This document shows, in pieces, positions 55,204 to 64,000 of a DNA stretch of 64,000 nucleotides (positions are counted from its first letter, which is position 1; each line of letters starts with the position of its first letter). The stretch is from assembly GCA_963835465.1 (NCBI GenBank), contig CAWIFR010000006.1, forward strand, positions 62,001-126,000. Direction: 5' to 3'. Both the position numbers and the translations under genes were made by a program. Below the pieces are notes generated by a model. The model made no database searches, was not told the origin of the DNA, and was given only the letters and a program-made list of their open reading frames with translations. Source of the stretch: Bog-756 sp963835465 (GTDB lineage Bacteria; Actinomycetota; Acidimicrobiia; Acidimicrobiales; RAAP-2).

Positions 55204-55234
55204 CCTAGGATCGTCGCCCCTCGACGATCCTAGG
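55204..55234. terminator. Perfect 13-bp hairpin downstream of the YfhO-like gene
   Basis: CCTAGGATCGTCG-CCCCT-CGACGATCCTAGG is a perfect stem with a 5-nt loop, 56 bp after one gene and 64 bp after the end of the convergent one. No T-run follows on either side. It may end both transcripts or be a remnant of another kind of site. Confidence 0.5.
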
Positions 55235-55298
55235 GGCCCGCAGATGTCAGCTGTGTCTGTCCATTGGATCTGAAGCGCCACCCGGGAAGCTTCAGAAG

Positions 55299-56012
55299 TC
55301 AGCATCCCGATTTCGAAGGTTGACGAGACAGGAGCCAGCCGAATTCATCACCATGCGTACCCTCTTCGCCGGGATTCATGGCATCGAGGACCTCCCAATG
55401 GATGTCCATTTCAGCTGCCGCATACTCGAGAACTTCAGTGAACTCGGGAAGATCCCATACGTGGACGTGCACCGATCGACGTCGGTGGAGCTCAATGTCA
55501 TCTGCGGTGACCTCATCGGCAGCAACAGTCCCAGTAGACACCAGGAACTCCTCCACGTGGGCGTCTTCAACCTCTCGCACGTCATTTCGATAGTCATCGA
55601 TCAGATGGCCAAGCGGTGTGGGAAGGCGATCACGGTCGAACGTTCGGCTCCGATCCGGGACGAGCAGTATCAGCAATCCGTCGGTCTTCAAAACCCGATG
55701 GATATCGGCGAGCATCGCCAACGGATTGGCCAGGTGCTCGATCACGTGGCTGGCGATAACGAAGTCCTGACTTTCGTCGGCTAGTTGACTCAGACGATCC
55801 GCATCGAGATTGGAGATCATGTCTGGCTCTGGGAAACCGGGGGAATCACCGAGATCCGGAAAGAGAGCCCCGTTCTCCTTCGGATACCAACGATCCACAT
55901 ATCGAACCGACGCGTCGGACATCACGGGAAACGGCACGTGACCTGGACCGATCTCTATTCCTTGGCCGACCAATTGTTCAGAGAACCTCTTGCGGACTGC
56001 CAACGGATCCAT
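55299..56012 (-). CDS. Class I SAM-dependent methyltransferase
   Basis: A 237-residue methyltransferase: GQGIEIGPGHVPFPVM (motif I as EIGPG), DMISNLDADRLSQLADESQDFVIASHVIEHLANP (in parts, post-motif II with HVIEH) and VLKTDGLLILLVPDRSRTF. This HVIEHL type is common in O-antigen and cell-surface polymer clusters. Divergent from the second methyltransferase across ~240 bp. Target unknown. Confidence 0.85.
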   Translation of the reverse strand: MDPLAVRKRFSEQLVGQGIEIGPGHVPFPVMSDASVRYVDRWYPKENGALFPDLGDSPGFPEPDMISNLDADRLSQLADESQDFVIASHVIEHLANPLAMLADIHRVLKTDGLLILLVPDRSRTFDRDRLPTPLGHLIDDYRNDVREVEDAHVEEFLVSTGTVAADEVTADDIELHRRRSVHVHVWDLPEFTEVLEYAAAEMDIHWEVLDAMNPGEEGTHGDEFGWLLSRQPSKSGC

Positions 56013-56256
56013 GGGCTCAAACCTACTTGTTCTCTACTCACAACCCATGGACTCGAAAGTGGGAAGACCCGAGCGGCGAACCTCGATGTGGACGGTCCAG
56101 TCGATGTTCGCCCGGGTCCCGCATCGACGATTGGTGAGATGGACTTCGGGTGACGCGTTGATCTGTCCACCGATACGACAACTGTCGCTACATCCGAGGA
56201 ACCATCGGGGAAGGCAAATACAAGATCAAGTGGTCCCAAGGTGACAGACTGCCGGC

Positions 56257-56835
56257 ATGTGCAATCAGGGATGTTTGGACTTCGTCTCGTCGGCGCTAAC
56301 TCGCCGCGACGTGCGACGCCGCCGTGTGCTCGAGGTCGGGGCCTACGACGTCAACGGTTCGGCACGATCGATCATTTCGAACCTGAATCCTTTGAGCTAC
56401 CTCGGAGTCGATATTTCCGACGGACCTGGCGTCGATCGGATCTGTGATGCGAGCCATCTCATCGACGAGTTCGGCGTGGCGTCATTCGATGTCGTGATTT
56501 CCACAGAGATGATCGAACATGTCGCCGATTGGCAATTGGTCATTCACAACATGAAGCAGGTTCTCTCCCCGGACGGTGTGCTGCTGATCACCACCCGATC
56601 GGAAGGGTTTCCGCTGCACGACTATCCGGCGGATCACTGGAGATTCTCGGCTGACGACATGCGAGTGATCTTCGCCGACTGCATCATCGATCACCTCGAA
56701 CTCGACCAGCCGGAGGACCCAGGCGTCTTTATCAAGGTCCACAAACCCAAGCATTTCCGGGAGTTGAATCTCGATGCGTATGCCCTCTACTCCATGATCG
56801 AGCAGAAGCGAGCTCTACGTCCCACCACTGACTGA
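56257..56835 (+). CDS. Class I SAM-dependent methyltransferase
   Basis: A 192-residue methyltransferase: RVLEVGAYDVNGSARSII (motif I EVGAYDVNGS), YLGVDISDGPGVDRICDA (motif II acid), ISTEMIEHVADW and VLSPDGVLLITTRSEGFP, then HDYPADHWRFSADDM. This is a glycan-cluster type. It reads toward the large fusion gene on the opposite strand, leaving an 18-bp gap. Confidence 0.85.
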   Translation: MCNQGCLDFVSSALTRRDVRRRRVLEVGAYDVNGSARSIISNLNPLSYLGVDISDGPGVDRICDASHLIDEFGVASFDVVISTEMIEHVADWQLVIHNMKQVLSPDGVLLITTRSEGFPLHDYPADHWRFSADDMRVIFADCIIDHLELDQPEDPGVFIKVHKPKHFRELNLDAYALYSMIEQKRALRPTTD

Positions 56836-56853
56836 CAGGTAGTGTGGTTTGGC

Positions 56854-59724
56854 TCAATCATCCGGTCTCTGGCCAGTCGGATAGGCCGATTTGACCCGGT
56901 GCCTGGGTCGGCAGGCCTCAGTCCTACCAATCCGAGGAGGCCAGGAGAGCTGGTAATCCTCATGGTCCAGGGTCAGATTTGGGTTGTAAGCCGGATCCTG
57001 ACGGAGCCACTCACCCCATCGGTCCACCATGAAGTCGAACTCGGCCCTGGCCCGAAGCACATTGGCAGCGTCGACGTCCGGCTTCCGGCTGGTGGACTCG
57101 AAGTGGGTCAGCTCAGCGAACGGCGTCCATGCTGTCTTCCAGCCCGCCTGGGCGGCCCGGAGGCAGTAGTCCACGTCGTTGTACGACACCGCCAACTGCT
57201 CGTCCAAGCCTCCGAGCTCGTCCCACAGCTCACGCCGGGTCACCATGCACGCGGCGGTGACTGCGCTGGACATGCGGGGTAGCACTGTGTGGCCGAAGTG
57301 CCCGAAGTACAGGCTGTCGAAGTATCGGAATCCGTGGCCGGCCACCCCACCCAATCCGAGCACGACGCCGGCATGCTGGATCCTGCCGTCTCCGAAGTAG
57401 AGCTTTGCCCCCACGATGCCGATCTCGGGCTGGAGGAGCTGTCCCACCATCTCCTCCAGCCAGTTGTCGGTGATGATCTCCACATCGTCGTTCAGGAGGC
57501 AGATCACGCTTCCCTGCGCTTCCCGGACCGCGGCATTGTTGAGCCCGGGATAGTTGAATGGGCGGCTGTCCCTGATGATTCGGATCTCGAAGGCGCGGTC
57601 AGCTAGATATTGCAGCAGGGCCAGATCCGTGGATCCATTGTCGACCACGAGGATCTCGTAGTTCGGATACGTGGTCCGGTACCGAAGACTCTCCAGGCAC
57701 CTCTGAAGTCGGGGTCCGTCACGCGTCGGTATGACGATGCTCACCTTGGGCGGTTCGTCAGGCAGAGCCCAGTGGACCCGCTGGTAACCGATCCGACCGA
57801 GCGGGCCGACCTGGCCCTCGGTACCCATCCTCGACAGGTGCTCCTCAGCGGCTCGGAGTGCGGCTCGGGCCGCGTAGGGCTTGGCCGCCTGCGACGAAGA
57901 TGTCGACTGCGGGTGGAGCCGCCAGTGATACAGGACGTGCGGAATGTGCACGATCTGATCCGCGCGCAGGTGCTCAGTGACCCGGTAGGCCAGGTCCCAG
58001 TCCTGCGCACCCTCGAATCCCGTTCTCAGGCCTCCAACGAGGCCGAGTACATCGCGCCGCACGACGAGGAAGTGGGTGAGGTAGTTCTGGCCAACCAGCA
58101 GAAGGGGATCCCACGCGGGCTTGAAATAGGGGTCTGATCTGGACCCCTCCGAATCGAGCTTGTCCTCGTCGCTGTAGAAGAGACCGGCATCGGGCAGTTC
58201 CGCGGTGGCCAGGGCCACCAGGGCCAGAGCCTCCTCAGCCAGCGCATCATCGTGGTCAAGGAATCCCACGAACGTCCCGGTTGCCATCTCCAGAGCCGAG
58301 TTGGTCGCCGCGGCAATATGACCATTCTCAGGGAGTCGCACCACCGAGATCCGCGGGTCGATGGACTCGTATTCAGCAAGTACGCCGGGCACCCACTCCT
58401 CAGTGGACGCGTCGTCGGCGATACAGAGTTCCCAGCGCTCGTACCATTGGCCACGGACCGAGTCGATGGCGGCGCGCAGATGGTGCTCGGAAGGATTGAA
58501 CACCGGCATGACCACCGAGATCAGAGGCAAGTCGTCGTGGCGACCCAGCGCCTCCTCAATTGTGCGTTGTGCTCGGGAGTCGGTCGGTCGGTAGCGCTCG
58601 ATCCAGTCGGCGTAGGCAGGTGGAGGTTCCTCAGGCGCCGGTGAGTGCTCCCCCGAGGCGGGATGCGACCCCCCTTGCTGCCCACGCCGTGCCCGGCCAT
58701 AGGCCTGCCGGAGACCCGAGCTGTATCGAAACACTTTGGTGTTCCGGAGAGCGTCGAGTTCTCGGAGGCTCTCAGCTAGGCGGGCCTTCGTCTCGATCAG
58801 CTCCTCGCTGCCACCCTTGCCCACCTGCTCCAACTGGGCCTGGAGCAACTGGACCTTCGCCTGCTCCACCGAGAGCAGGCTCTTGACTCCCTCGGTGAAC
58901 TCGGCAAGCTCCTGCATGTACGCGGCGGCACGTTCGTGTTCAGCCATGAGCGTCTCGAACTGAAGGCGAGACGCCTCAAGCTGTCCCTGGAGGTCCAGGA
59001 TGTCGTGTGCCAGCTGGTCTCGGGTCGTTCGTGCTCCTTCGGCGACCTGATGTGCCTGCCACCATGCCCGCTCGTACTCCTTGGCCGCGTCCACCACCGA
59101 CCACGACTTCCGGCGCAAGAGGACGGCGTGCTGGGCCACGAAACTGGCGTCGTAGTCGAGGTCCCGGAAGAATCCCTGGGCTCCGAAGAGTCCGATCCAG
59201 TAGTCGCCCGTCTGCACATTCACATGGGTCGGCTCCTCGAAATCCGTCGGGGTCGAGGAAAACAGAATGGTGTCCGTGTGCCGACACAGGTTGGCTACGG
59301 CATCTTCGGCTTCATGGCCCTTCATGTGCTCGAGGACCTCGAAGCAGGTGATCAGGTCATAGTCACCGTCCAATTCCTCTGTCAGCGACGCGACCTTGAA
59401 GAACGACCTGAGCTCCTCCGGCACCTGGCTGATAGCCCATTCCGAGGCGTCCACACCACGGGCATCAACGCCCCTCCTACGAAGCTCCTCGACCAAGAAA
59501 CCGATAGCGCACCCCGCGTCGAGCGCCGTCCGCGGCTTGAGCTGCTCGACGATCTTGACCGCAATACCTCCGAAGAACTCGCTCCAATGCGGCTCGCCCC
59601 GCCGGTAGGGCGGCCCGAGACCCTCTTGGTAGTACAGCTCCTCGTAAGAGTTCTGCAGCCGGGCGCCCGAGGGAGGGGCCTGAGCCTCCTGGATTTCGCC
59701 CGTCTGCACGTCCTTCTTTGTCAC
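56854..59724 (-). CDS. Methyltransferase-coiled coil-GT2-GT2 fusion protein
   Basis: A 956-residue multidomain enzyme. Residues ~25-205 are a SAM methyltransferase (RTALDAGCAIGFLVEELRRRGV, FEVLEHMKGHEAED). Residues ~225-345 are a coiled coil (DLQGQLEASRLQFETLMAEHE, VQLLQAQLEQVGKG). Residues ~400-620 are a first GT2 domain with VVMPVFNPSEHHLRAAI and FLDHDDAL. Residues ~655-900 are a second GT2 domain with VIPTRDGPRLQRCLESL, VVDNGSTD, LLNDDVEI and NDVDYCLRA. The start overlaps the stop of the coiled-coil gene upstream. The order recalls the methyltransferase-ruler-polymerase machinery of some O antigens. Confidence 0.9.
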   Translation of the reverse strand: MTKKDVQTGEIQEAQAPPSGARLQNSYEELYYQEGLGPPYRRGEPHWSEFFGGIAVKIVEQLKPRTALDAGCAIGFLVEELRRRGVDARGVDASEWAISQVPEELRSFFKVASLTEELDGDYDLITCFEVLEHMKGHEAEDAVANLCRHTDTILFSSTPTDFEEPTHVNVQTGDYWIGLFGAQGFFRDLDYDASFVAQHAVLLRRKSWSVVDAAKEYERAWWQAHQVAEGARTTRDQLAHDILDLQGQLEASRLQFETLMAEHERAAAYMQELAEFTEGVKSLLSVEQAKVQLLQAQLEQVGKGGSEELIETKARLAESLRELDALRNTKVFRYSSGLRQAYGRARRGQQGGSHPASGEHSPAPEEPPPAYADWIERYRPTDSRAQRTIEEALGRHDDLPLISVVMPVFNPSEHHLRAAIDSVRGQWYERWELCIADDASTEEWVPGVLAEYESIDPRISVVRLPENGHIAAATNSALEMATGTFVGFLDHDDALAEEALALVALATAELPDAGLFYSDEDKLDSEGSRSDPYFKPAWDPLLLVGQNYLTHFLVVRRDVLGLVGGLRTGFEGAQDWDLAYRVTEHLRADQIVHIPHVLYHWRLHPQSTSSSQAAKPYAARAALRAAEEHLSRMGTEGQVGPLGRIGYQRVHWALPDEPPKVSIVIPTRDGPRLQRCLESLRYRTTYPNYEILVVDNGSTDLALLQYLADRAFEIRIIRDSRPFNYPGLNNAAVREAQGSVICLLNDDVEIITDNWLEEMVGQLLQPEIGIVGAKLYFGDGRIQHAGVVLGLGGVAGHGFRYFDSLYFGHFGHTVLPRMSSAVTAACMVTRRELWDELGGLDEQLAVSYNDVDYCLRAAQAGWKTAWTPFAELTHFESTSRKPDVDAANVLRARAEFDFMVDRWGEWLRQDPAYNPNLTLDHEDYQLSWPPRIGRTEACRPRHRVKSAYPTGQRPDD

Positions 59725-60158
59725 CGTCCGCTCGCCTCTCGCGTTACAGCACGCGAGTATCGCCTGAGCATCGTTCGACCAACTGAGCGCATCGGCGAGT
59801 AGACCCCGGGGAGTCTCTGCACCCTCACCACAAGACCGTCAATCGACCGATGAGTCATACGGCTCCGATAAGCCGAGTACTCGGCAGCCACCAGATGGAG
59901 GCGACCGATTTCGATCTCCAACTCCTCCAGGTACTCATTCTTGATGGCCAGCTCAGCCTGAAGGTAACGGACGTCGGCGTCCAGTTCAGAATTGATCGCC
60001 ACCTGCTCCCGAAGTCGTCTGTTGAGCTCCGCTGCCGGGCCAGAGTCGGACCCGTTCGACTGGCTGTGGTTGGCGTCGATATCCGTCGCCGTCAACGGCG
60101 TCGACGCGACGGTCGCCGAAGGTGTGGGTTGGCGCGACGAGCTTGTTTTGTCAGGCAT
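59721..60158 (-). CDS. Coiled-coil protein of the polysaccharide cluster
   Basis: A 145-residue protein with a Ser/Thr-rich disordered start (to ~40), a coiled coil at ~42-95 (LNRRLREQVAINSELDADVRY, AELAIKNEYLEELEIEIGRL) and a basic C-terminus (VGRTMLRRYSRAVTREASGR). It overlaps the GT2-GT4 gene by 8 nt upstream and the fusion gene by 4 nt downstream. It may help the two large glycosyltransferases assemble. No known family. Confidence 0.75.
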   Translation of the reverse strand: MPDKTSSSRQPTPSATVASTPLTATDIDANHSQSNGSDSGPAAELNRRLREQVAINSELDADVRYLQAELAIKNEYLEELEIEIGRLHLVAAEYSAYRSRMTHRSIDGLVVRVQRLPGVYSPMRSVGRTMLRRYSRAVTREASGR

Positions 60159-62151
60159 GGGAGGCCTCCGTGTAGTGATCGGTGTGGTGATTGGCCGAGC
60201 GCATCTCTACGAGCTTGATGATCTCCGTCCACGACGGCCCTCGGGATCCATCCTCCGCCCAGGCGTCATGCAGCTTGACGATGTGGGCCCGATGGGAGGC
60301 CCAAGCCACGGGATCGGTCAGCAGAGTACAGACCGCTTGGGCGAACTCCTCCGGATCGTCTGTGATCTCGAGAGCATCGAGCCCGTGCAGGTCGATCCCT
60401 TCAGCACCCACCTCAGTCGACACCACCGGAATGCCGTACTGCATCGCCTCGACAGTCTTGATCTTGACACCGCTTCCGAAGCGCACCGGCGAGATAACCA
60501 CGCGCGCCGTCCCGTAGAAGTCCATCAGGTTCGGGATGTGGCCCTGGAACACGACGCCAAACCGCTCCCTCTCACGCAGTTCGATCGGTGGATCGGCCCC
60601 GCTGACCCGCAGGGTGGCCCAGGGAACCTGTTCTTGCACCAGGGGGAACACCTCGTCGAGGAACCAGCTCAGTCCGTCACAGTTCGGAGATCCCCACCCG
60701 GCGACCCAGCTGGCGACCATTATTATGTCGTTCCTCTCGGCGAAGGGCGCCGTCGAGGGGATGATGCCATTCAGGAGCGGAGGCTTGACGGACACATGTT
60801 CCGGAGCCCCAATCCCCCGGACGAACGCTGCTTCGTCCTCCGACAGGCAGACGACATGATCGGCCATTGCGACAATGGCCGTCTCGAACTGCTTCATCTC
60901 TTCTGCATCGATAACCAGCTTTCGGCGCAACACCGGATCGTCGACGAACGGGATCTGCTTCTGCATTCTCCGGTGAAACAGCGCTTCGACGTCATAGATG
61001 ATGGGAACACCAGGCAGCAGTGAACGGATGACGTGCGAATTGTCGATGAAGTTGTTGGGCCGGGAGATCACCACGACGTCGTAGGCCGTTCCGGGCTCGG
61101 CGAGGTGCTCTCGCAGTGAGGTCCGAACGATCTCAATACCGGCGGCGGCCAGTTCCGATGGGTCGCCGGCGTCGGTGGCCGTCGGCAGAACAGCCACGTG
61201 CACGTCGTCAGTCTCGGCAAGCTCCCTGGCGAAGTCATACATCCGCGGGAACCCTGCACCCAATGCTGGTATCGGAATGCGGTCATCGATGATCAGGAGT
61301 CGGAACGGGTCCCCGAGGGCCCGAAAGACGGCTCGGGTGATGGCGGATGGATCATGGGGATCGGGCGCCAGGCGCCGTCCTATCTCATCGGCCCATCGAG
61401 TGATCAGGAGGGGCCTGTTCCTCTCGATGAGAAACCGCTTGTAAGAGCTAGTCGTGCTCCGCGACTCGAGGTGAGTGACCCTCGAGTTTGGCTCGTACCA
61501 CACCTCTTCACCGCCCTCGGCGATCCGCAAGCAGAGGTCCACATCCTCGCAGTAGGCCGGATAGAACGATTCGTCGAGTCCACCGAGGCGATCCCAGGTG
61601 GATCGCCGAATGAGCAACGACGACCCTGAGCAGTAGTCAACCCGTCGGGCCCACTCGAAGGCATGCCGACTCTCGGGCTCGTCACGTCCGACACAGCTCG
61701 TCGATCCGTCATTCCAAATCACCTGGCCGGCTTCCTGGAGCGAGCCGTCAGCGTGGAGTAGCCGGCTGCCGACCGCTCCGACCTGGGGGTGCCGCCGCAG
61801 GGCGGCGACAAGTTCCTCGAGCCAACCGGGTTCCACAATTGTGTCGTCGTTCAGGAGAGCAATGAATTCGCCGGTCGCGAGTGACGCTCCGAGATTGCAC
61901 GCCCCGGCAAACCCTCTGTTGACCCGAGATACCTCCACCGTGGCGCCTTGCACGCGCCGTGCCAGGTCCTTTTCAACTGATTCTGTGGTGCCGTTCAATA
62001 CAACGATCACTTCGTAGCCAAGCGACTGCACGCCGACGGCCACCGACTCCAGACAACTCACCAGATGGGGGGCATTCCCAAAACCGATGGTTACGATGGA
62101 GACGACCGGATTAGGGCAATCAGGGAAGGACACTGCCTGGCTTCGGCTCAT
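60151..62151 (-). CDS. GT2-GT4 bifunctional glycosyltransferase
   Basis: A 666-residue fusion. The GT2 half (~1-280) has VVSIVTIGFGNAPHLVSCLE, VNRGFAGACNLGASLATGEFIALLNDDTIVE (in parts) and YCEDVDLCLRIAEGG. The GT4 half (~290-650) has GFPRMYDFARELAETDDVHV, VVISRPNNFIDN, MVASWVAGWGSPNCDGLSWFL and VISPVRFGSGVKIKTVEAMQYGIPVVSTEVGAEG (in parts) with the donor-sugar Glu. It would add two different sugars. First gene of a three-gene unit with the coiled-coil and fusion genes. Confidence 0.9.
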   Translation of the reverse strand: MSRSQAVSFPDCPNPVVSIVTIGFGNAPHLVSCLESVAVGVQSLGYEVIVVLNGTTESVEKDLARRVQGATVEVSRVNRGFAGACNLGASLATGEFIALLNDDTIVEPGWLEELVAALRRHPQVGAVGSRLLHADGSLQEAGQVIWNDGSTSCVGRDEPESRHAFEWARRVDYCSGSSLLIRRSTWDRLGGLDESFYPAYCEDVDLCLRIAEGGEEVWYEPNSRVTHLESRSTTSSYKRFLIERNRPLLITRWADEIGRRLAPDPHDPSAITRAVFRALGDPFRLLIIDDRIPIPALGAGFPRMYDFARELAETDDVHVAVLPTATDAGDPSELAAAGIEIVRTSLREHLAEPGTAYDVVVISRPNNFIDNSHVIRSLLPGVPIIYDVEALFHRRMQKQIPFVDDPVLRRKLVIDAEEMKQFETAIVAMADHVVCLSEDEAAFVRGIGAPEHVSVKPPLLNGIIPSTAPFAERNDIIMVASWVAGWGSPNCDGLSWFLDEVFPLVQEQVPWATLRVSGADPPIELRERERFGVVFQGHIPNLMDFYGTARVVISPVRFGSGVKIKTVEAMQYGIPVVSTEVGAEGIDLHGLDALEITDDPEEFAQAVCTLLTDPVAWASHRAHIVKLHDAWAEDGSRGPSWTEIIKLVEMRSANHHTDHYTEASHA

Positions 62152-62394
62152 GCCTCCGGGCCCAAGGTGCTCAACGTGGACGCAGTCATGCTACTGGCAG
62201 ACCGTACTACGCCCTAGCGGCTACCCATGGACTCCCGAGCCATCGATTGCCCCACGCCGGACCATGTTCTCCTAGCCCGAACTCCATGCCCGCCGATCCC
62301 CGATTGGGGCCTGAACGCGCCGCCGAGCCAGGTCAAGAACGGGGTGCTTGCCGGCTCGTGGACCAAACCACCCACCCAGGAACGACCGGACGAG
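62152..62394. other. Intergenic in the polysaccharide cluster
   Basis: About 240 bp between two genes on the minus strand, likely with the promoter of the GT2-GT4 unit. No clean promoter pair or RNA element was noticed. Confidence 0.4.
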
Positions 62395-63888
62395 TCAGGG
62401 GGTACTTGCCCTCGGCGGTCCCAGTTCCCGATAAGCCCTTCTGACCGACGGCACGAAGACATTCAGGTGGTCCCGTTCGGCGAGTTCCACAAGTGGCCTG
62501 AGGGCCGGCAGGCTTGGGTACACAAATCGCGAGACGTTGGTCTCGCCTTCGGCGGCGGTCATTCGATCCAAGTTCGTCACCGTTTGAGCTCCGGCGATGC
62601 GGTCCTCGGTTACCACCGATCCGTTGACGATGCCGAATTGGGTTCCCCAGGCGATCTGGAAGACAAGGAAGCAGACGAGCACTCCGAGAGCAGCTAGGGC
62701 CGATGGGCTCCGTCGCATCCTTGAGGAATGAACGGATCGAACGCTCGCATCTGCACGGTGGATCACATGGATGGCGACGCCAATCAGTAGCAGGAGATTA
62801 GCCATTGTGTACCTTGGAGCGAGCGACTCCGCGACCCCAAAACTGAGTCGACCGAAGGCGATGGAAAGGTCGAACAGGGTGGCGTAGAGAATCAGGGCGG
62901 CGGGGAGCGGGATGGTTCCACGGCCAGGGCTAGAACGCTCCCGCCAACACTGAACCATCACTACGACAGCTACGACGCTGAGCACCGATCCGAGTAGCTC
63001 GTGTGCGTGGAGGGAGCTGCTGCTCGTCGCCGACACGACGTTGCCGACCGCGGCCACGAAGTACGTCAACATCTGGAATGGATGCCGGACTGCGAAGCTG
63101 ACCGATCCCCCACCCGTCGCGCCACTCTGGAAGTTGAACCCGTAGAAGTAGAGGGCAGCGACGATCAGCCCGGCCAGAATCCACGCAACCGTAATCATCC
63201 GCCCTCGGCGACCTTGAGGGGAGCGCCAGACGATGACCAGGAGTCCGACCGGCCACAAGAGGAGGCCCTGAAGGGAGGAGAACGATGCCAGCGTTGCGAC
63301 AACTGCCGCCAAGGCCACCGGAAGGACCGTGATCTCCTGTCGCGAAAGTAGGAAGAGCGCAACCATCAGGCAGAAAAGGATGAAGTACCAGGCCATCTGA
63401 AATGCCCAAAGGGAGTTGTCCGTATCCGTCGTACTGAACCAGACGCAACCCACGATAAGGGTGAATATGGGTCCGAGCCATCTGTTTGCATAGCTGCGAT
63501 AGGTGACCAGCAATAAGAGGTAACTGATCGTGAAGAGGCCGGCGCTGAAGAACATGACGGATCTGGTGTCCAGATGTCCGATTGTCCCGAACAGAAGAAA
63601 GATCAGGTTGGGAACGAGCATTCGATTCTCGTTGTGCTGCGTCCACAACAACGACAAGGTCAACTGGTGGTGCAAGGCGGCATGGACGATCGGGACGAGG
63701 GCCCAGTCGTCGTAGTAGAGGAAGTTGACTCCGAAGTGGTTGACGTAAGCGAAATAGAGTGCAGCAGGAATCGCAGCCGCACACACGGTCACCACCCTCA
63801 AGCCAACCGAGGAGCCAGAACAGCCGGGGGCAGCCGCGTCATCTGGCGCCTCCGCCGCCGTCACCTCGACGGCCCTCACAGCCATCAC
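62395..63888 (-). CDS. Polytopic membrane protein of the polysaccharide cluster
   Basis: A 497-residue membrane protein with ~11 helices. The first extracytoplasmic loop, FGVNFLYYDDWALVPIVHA, then HNENRMLVPNLIFLLFG, is a pattern seen in GT-C-like or glucosyltransferase-type membrane proteins of glycan clusters; the DD pair may be catalytic. The C-terminal ~90 residues are outside (ERDHLNVFVPSVRRAYRELGP). No family named with confidence. ATG 63888. Confidence 0.75.
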   Translation of the reverse strand: MMAVRAVEVTAAEAPDDAAAPGCSGSSVGLRVVTVCAAAIPAALYFAYVNHFGVNFLYYDDWALVPIVHAALHHQLTLSLLWTQHNENRMLVPNLIFLLFGTIGHLDTRSVMFFSAGLFTISYLLLLVTYRSYANRWLGPIFTLIVGCVWFSTTDTDNSLWAFQMAWYFILFCLMVALFLLSRQEITVLPVALAAVVATLASFSSLQGLLLWPVGLLVIVWRSPQGRRGRMITVAWILAGLIVAALYFYGFNFQSGATGGGSVSFAVRHPFQMLTYFVAAVGNVVSATSSSSLHAHELLGSVLSVVAVVVMVQCWRERSSPGRGTIPLPAALILYATLFDLSIAFGRLSFGVAESLAPRYTMANLLLLIGVAIHVIHRADASVRSVHSSRMRRSPSALAALGVLVCFLVFQIAWGTQFGIVNGSVVTEDRIAGAQTVTNLDRMTAAEGETNVSRFVYPSLPALRPLVELAERDHLNVFVPSVRRAYRELGPPRASTP

Positions 63889-63958
63889 GGGAGGTCGCTG
63901 GGGGGTCCCATTGCGACCGCCGTCGTCAATGTCGTCTTCCGCCGGCCGCCGCGCTGGC

Positions 63959-64000
63959 TCAGATGGTTCCGTCTGCGACAGCCTTCTCGATCCAAGGCAC
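63959..64000 (-). CDS. Possible 3' end of a gene entering from beyond the window
   Basis: Thirteen codons (PWIEKAVADGTI) followed by TGA on the minus strand, in the direction of the cluster. Too little to name, and it may not be coding. Confidence 0.3.
   Translation of the reverse strand: MPWIEKAVADGTI

Noticed and set aside
56009..56050. CCATGGG...CCCATGG inverted repeat over the start of a methyltransferase gene
   Set aside because: Seven-base arms, 28 bp apart, are plausible by chance, and there is no supporting regulator nearby.

Overview
The window is very G+C-rich DNA with tightly packed, often 4-nt-overlapping genes. It suggests a member of the Actinomycetota, most likely Acidimicrobiia. 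The basis is an actinobacterial-type (group 1h/5) [NiFe]-hydrogenase with its usual DUF5947/DUF6084 companions, an F420-type flavin-fold oxidoreductase, an NDMA-type alcohol dehydrogenase, and a secreted protein built from GYWLVASDGGVF...FGDA repeats that I associate with Acidimicrobiales. The taxonomic call is inference; there is no rRNA here.

Region 1 (1-11.3 kb) is a hydrogen-oxidation locus. On the minus strand runs one translationally coupled operon: hhyS, hhyL, a NifU-like protein, DUF5947, DUF6084, a conserved ~463-residue protein, the maturation protease, a 34-residue membrane peptide, a YceI protein, hypA, hypC, a small YtxH-like protein and hypD, which leaves the window. Divergent from it is a PadR-like repressor fused to a YceI lipocalin domain, followed by a second YtxH-like protein. 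A two-PAS-domain protein lies convergent to that. The divergent promoter region carries an inverted TTACGCCTCG/CGAGGCGTAA pair.

Region 2 (11.4-16.4 kb) looks like an extracytoplasmic flavin electron-transfer module. A cytochrome b561-like protein and a phosphodiester-glycosidase-like protein lie on one strand; a ferric-reductase-like transmembrane flavoprotein, a secreted FMN-binding protein and ApbE, which would flavinylate it, lie on the other. Region 3 (16.5-28.3 kb) is mixed housekeeping: F420 oxidoreductase, SGNH hydrolase, VOC protein, CYTH-CHAD protein, a YfhO-like membrane protein, a SWIM-SNF2 helicase and an alpha/beta hydrolase.

Region 4 (28.3-32.3 kb) holds a sulfatase and a GntR-ABC ATPase-ABC permease operon. 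Its reading frames are broken many times by single-base shifts; the GntR promoter is near-consensus and probably gives a leaderless mRNA. Region 5 (32.3-43.7 kb) has an AlkZ-like glycosylase, a complete IS630-family element inserted exactly at the stop codon of an alcohol dehydrogenase gene, a membrane GGDEF-EAL protein, a DinB protein, the repeat protein and an unusual tRNA with anticodon UAA but a short variable loop.

Region 6 (43.8-52.3 kb) encodes an SDR, a VOC protein, a carboxylesterase, an NlpC/P60 wall hydrolase, a polyprenol-phosphate-type glycosyltransferase, and an acyltransferase-epimerase pair. Region 7 (52.6-64 kb) is a surface-polysaccharide cluster: a YfhO-like protein, two methyltransferases, a methyltransferase-coiled coil-GT2-GT2 fusion, a coiled-coil partner, a GT2-GT4 fusion and a polytopic membrane protein. 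Its base composition is visibly less G+C-biased than the rest.

About a dozen genes between 1 and 42.2 kb contain isolated frameshifts with intact coding on both sides, while 43.5-64 kb shows none. Assembly indels are the simplest explanation, and I annotate those genes over their full span.
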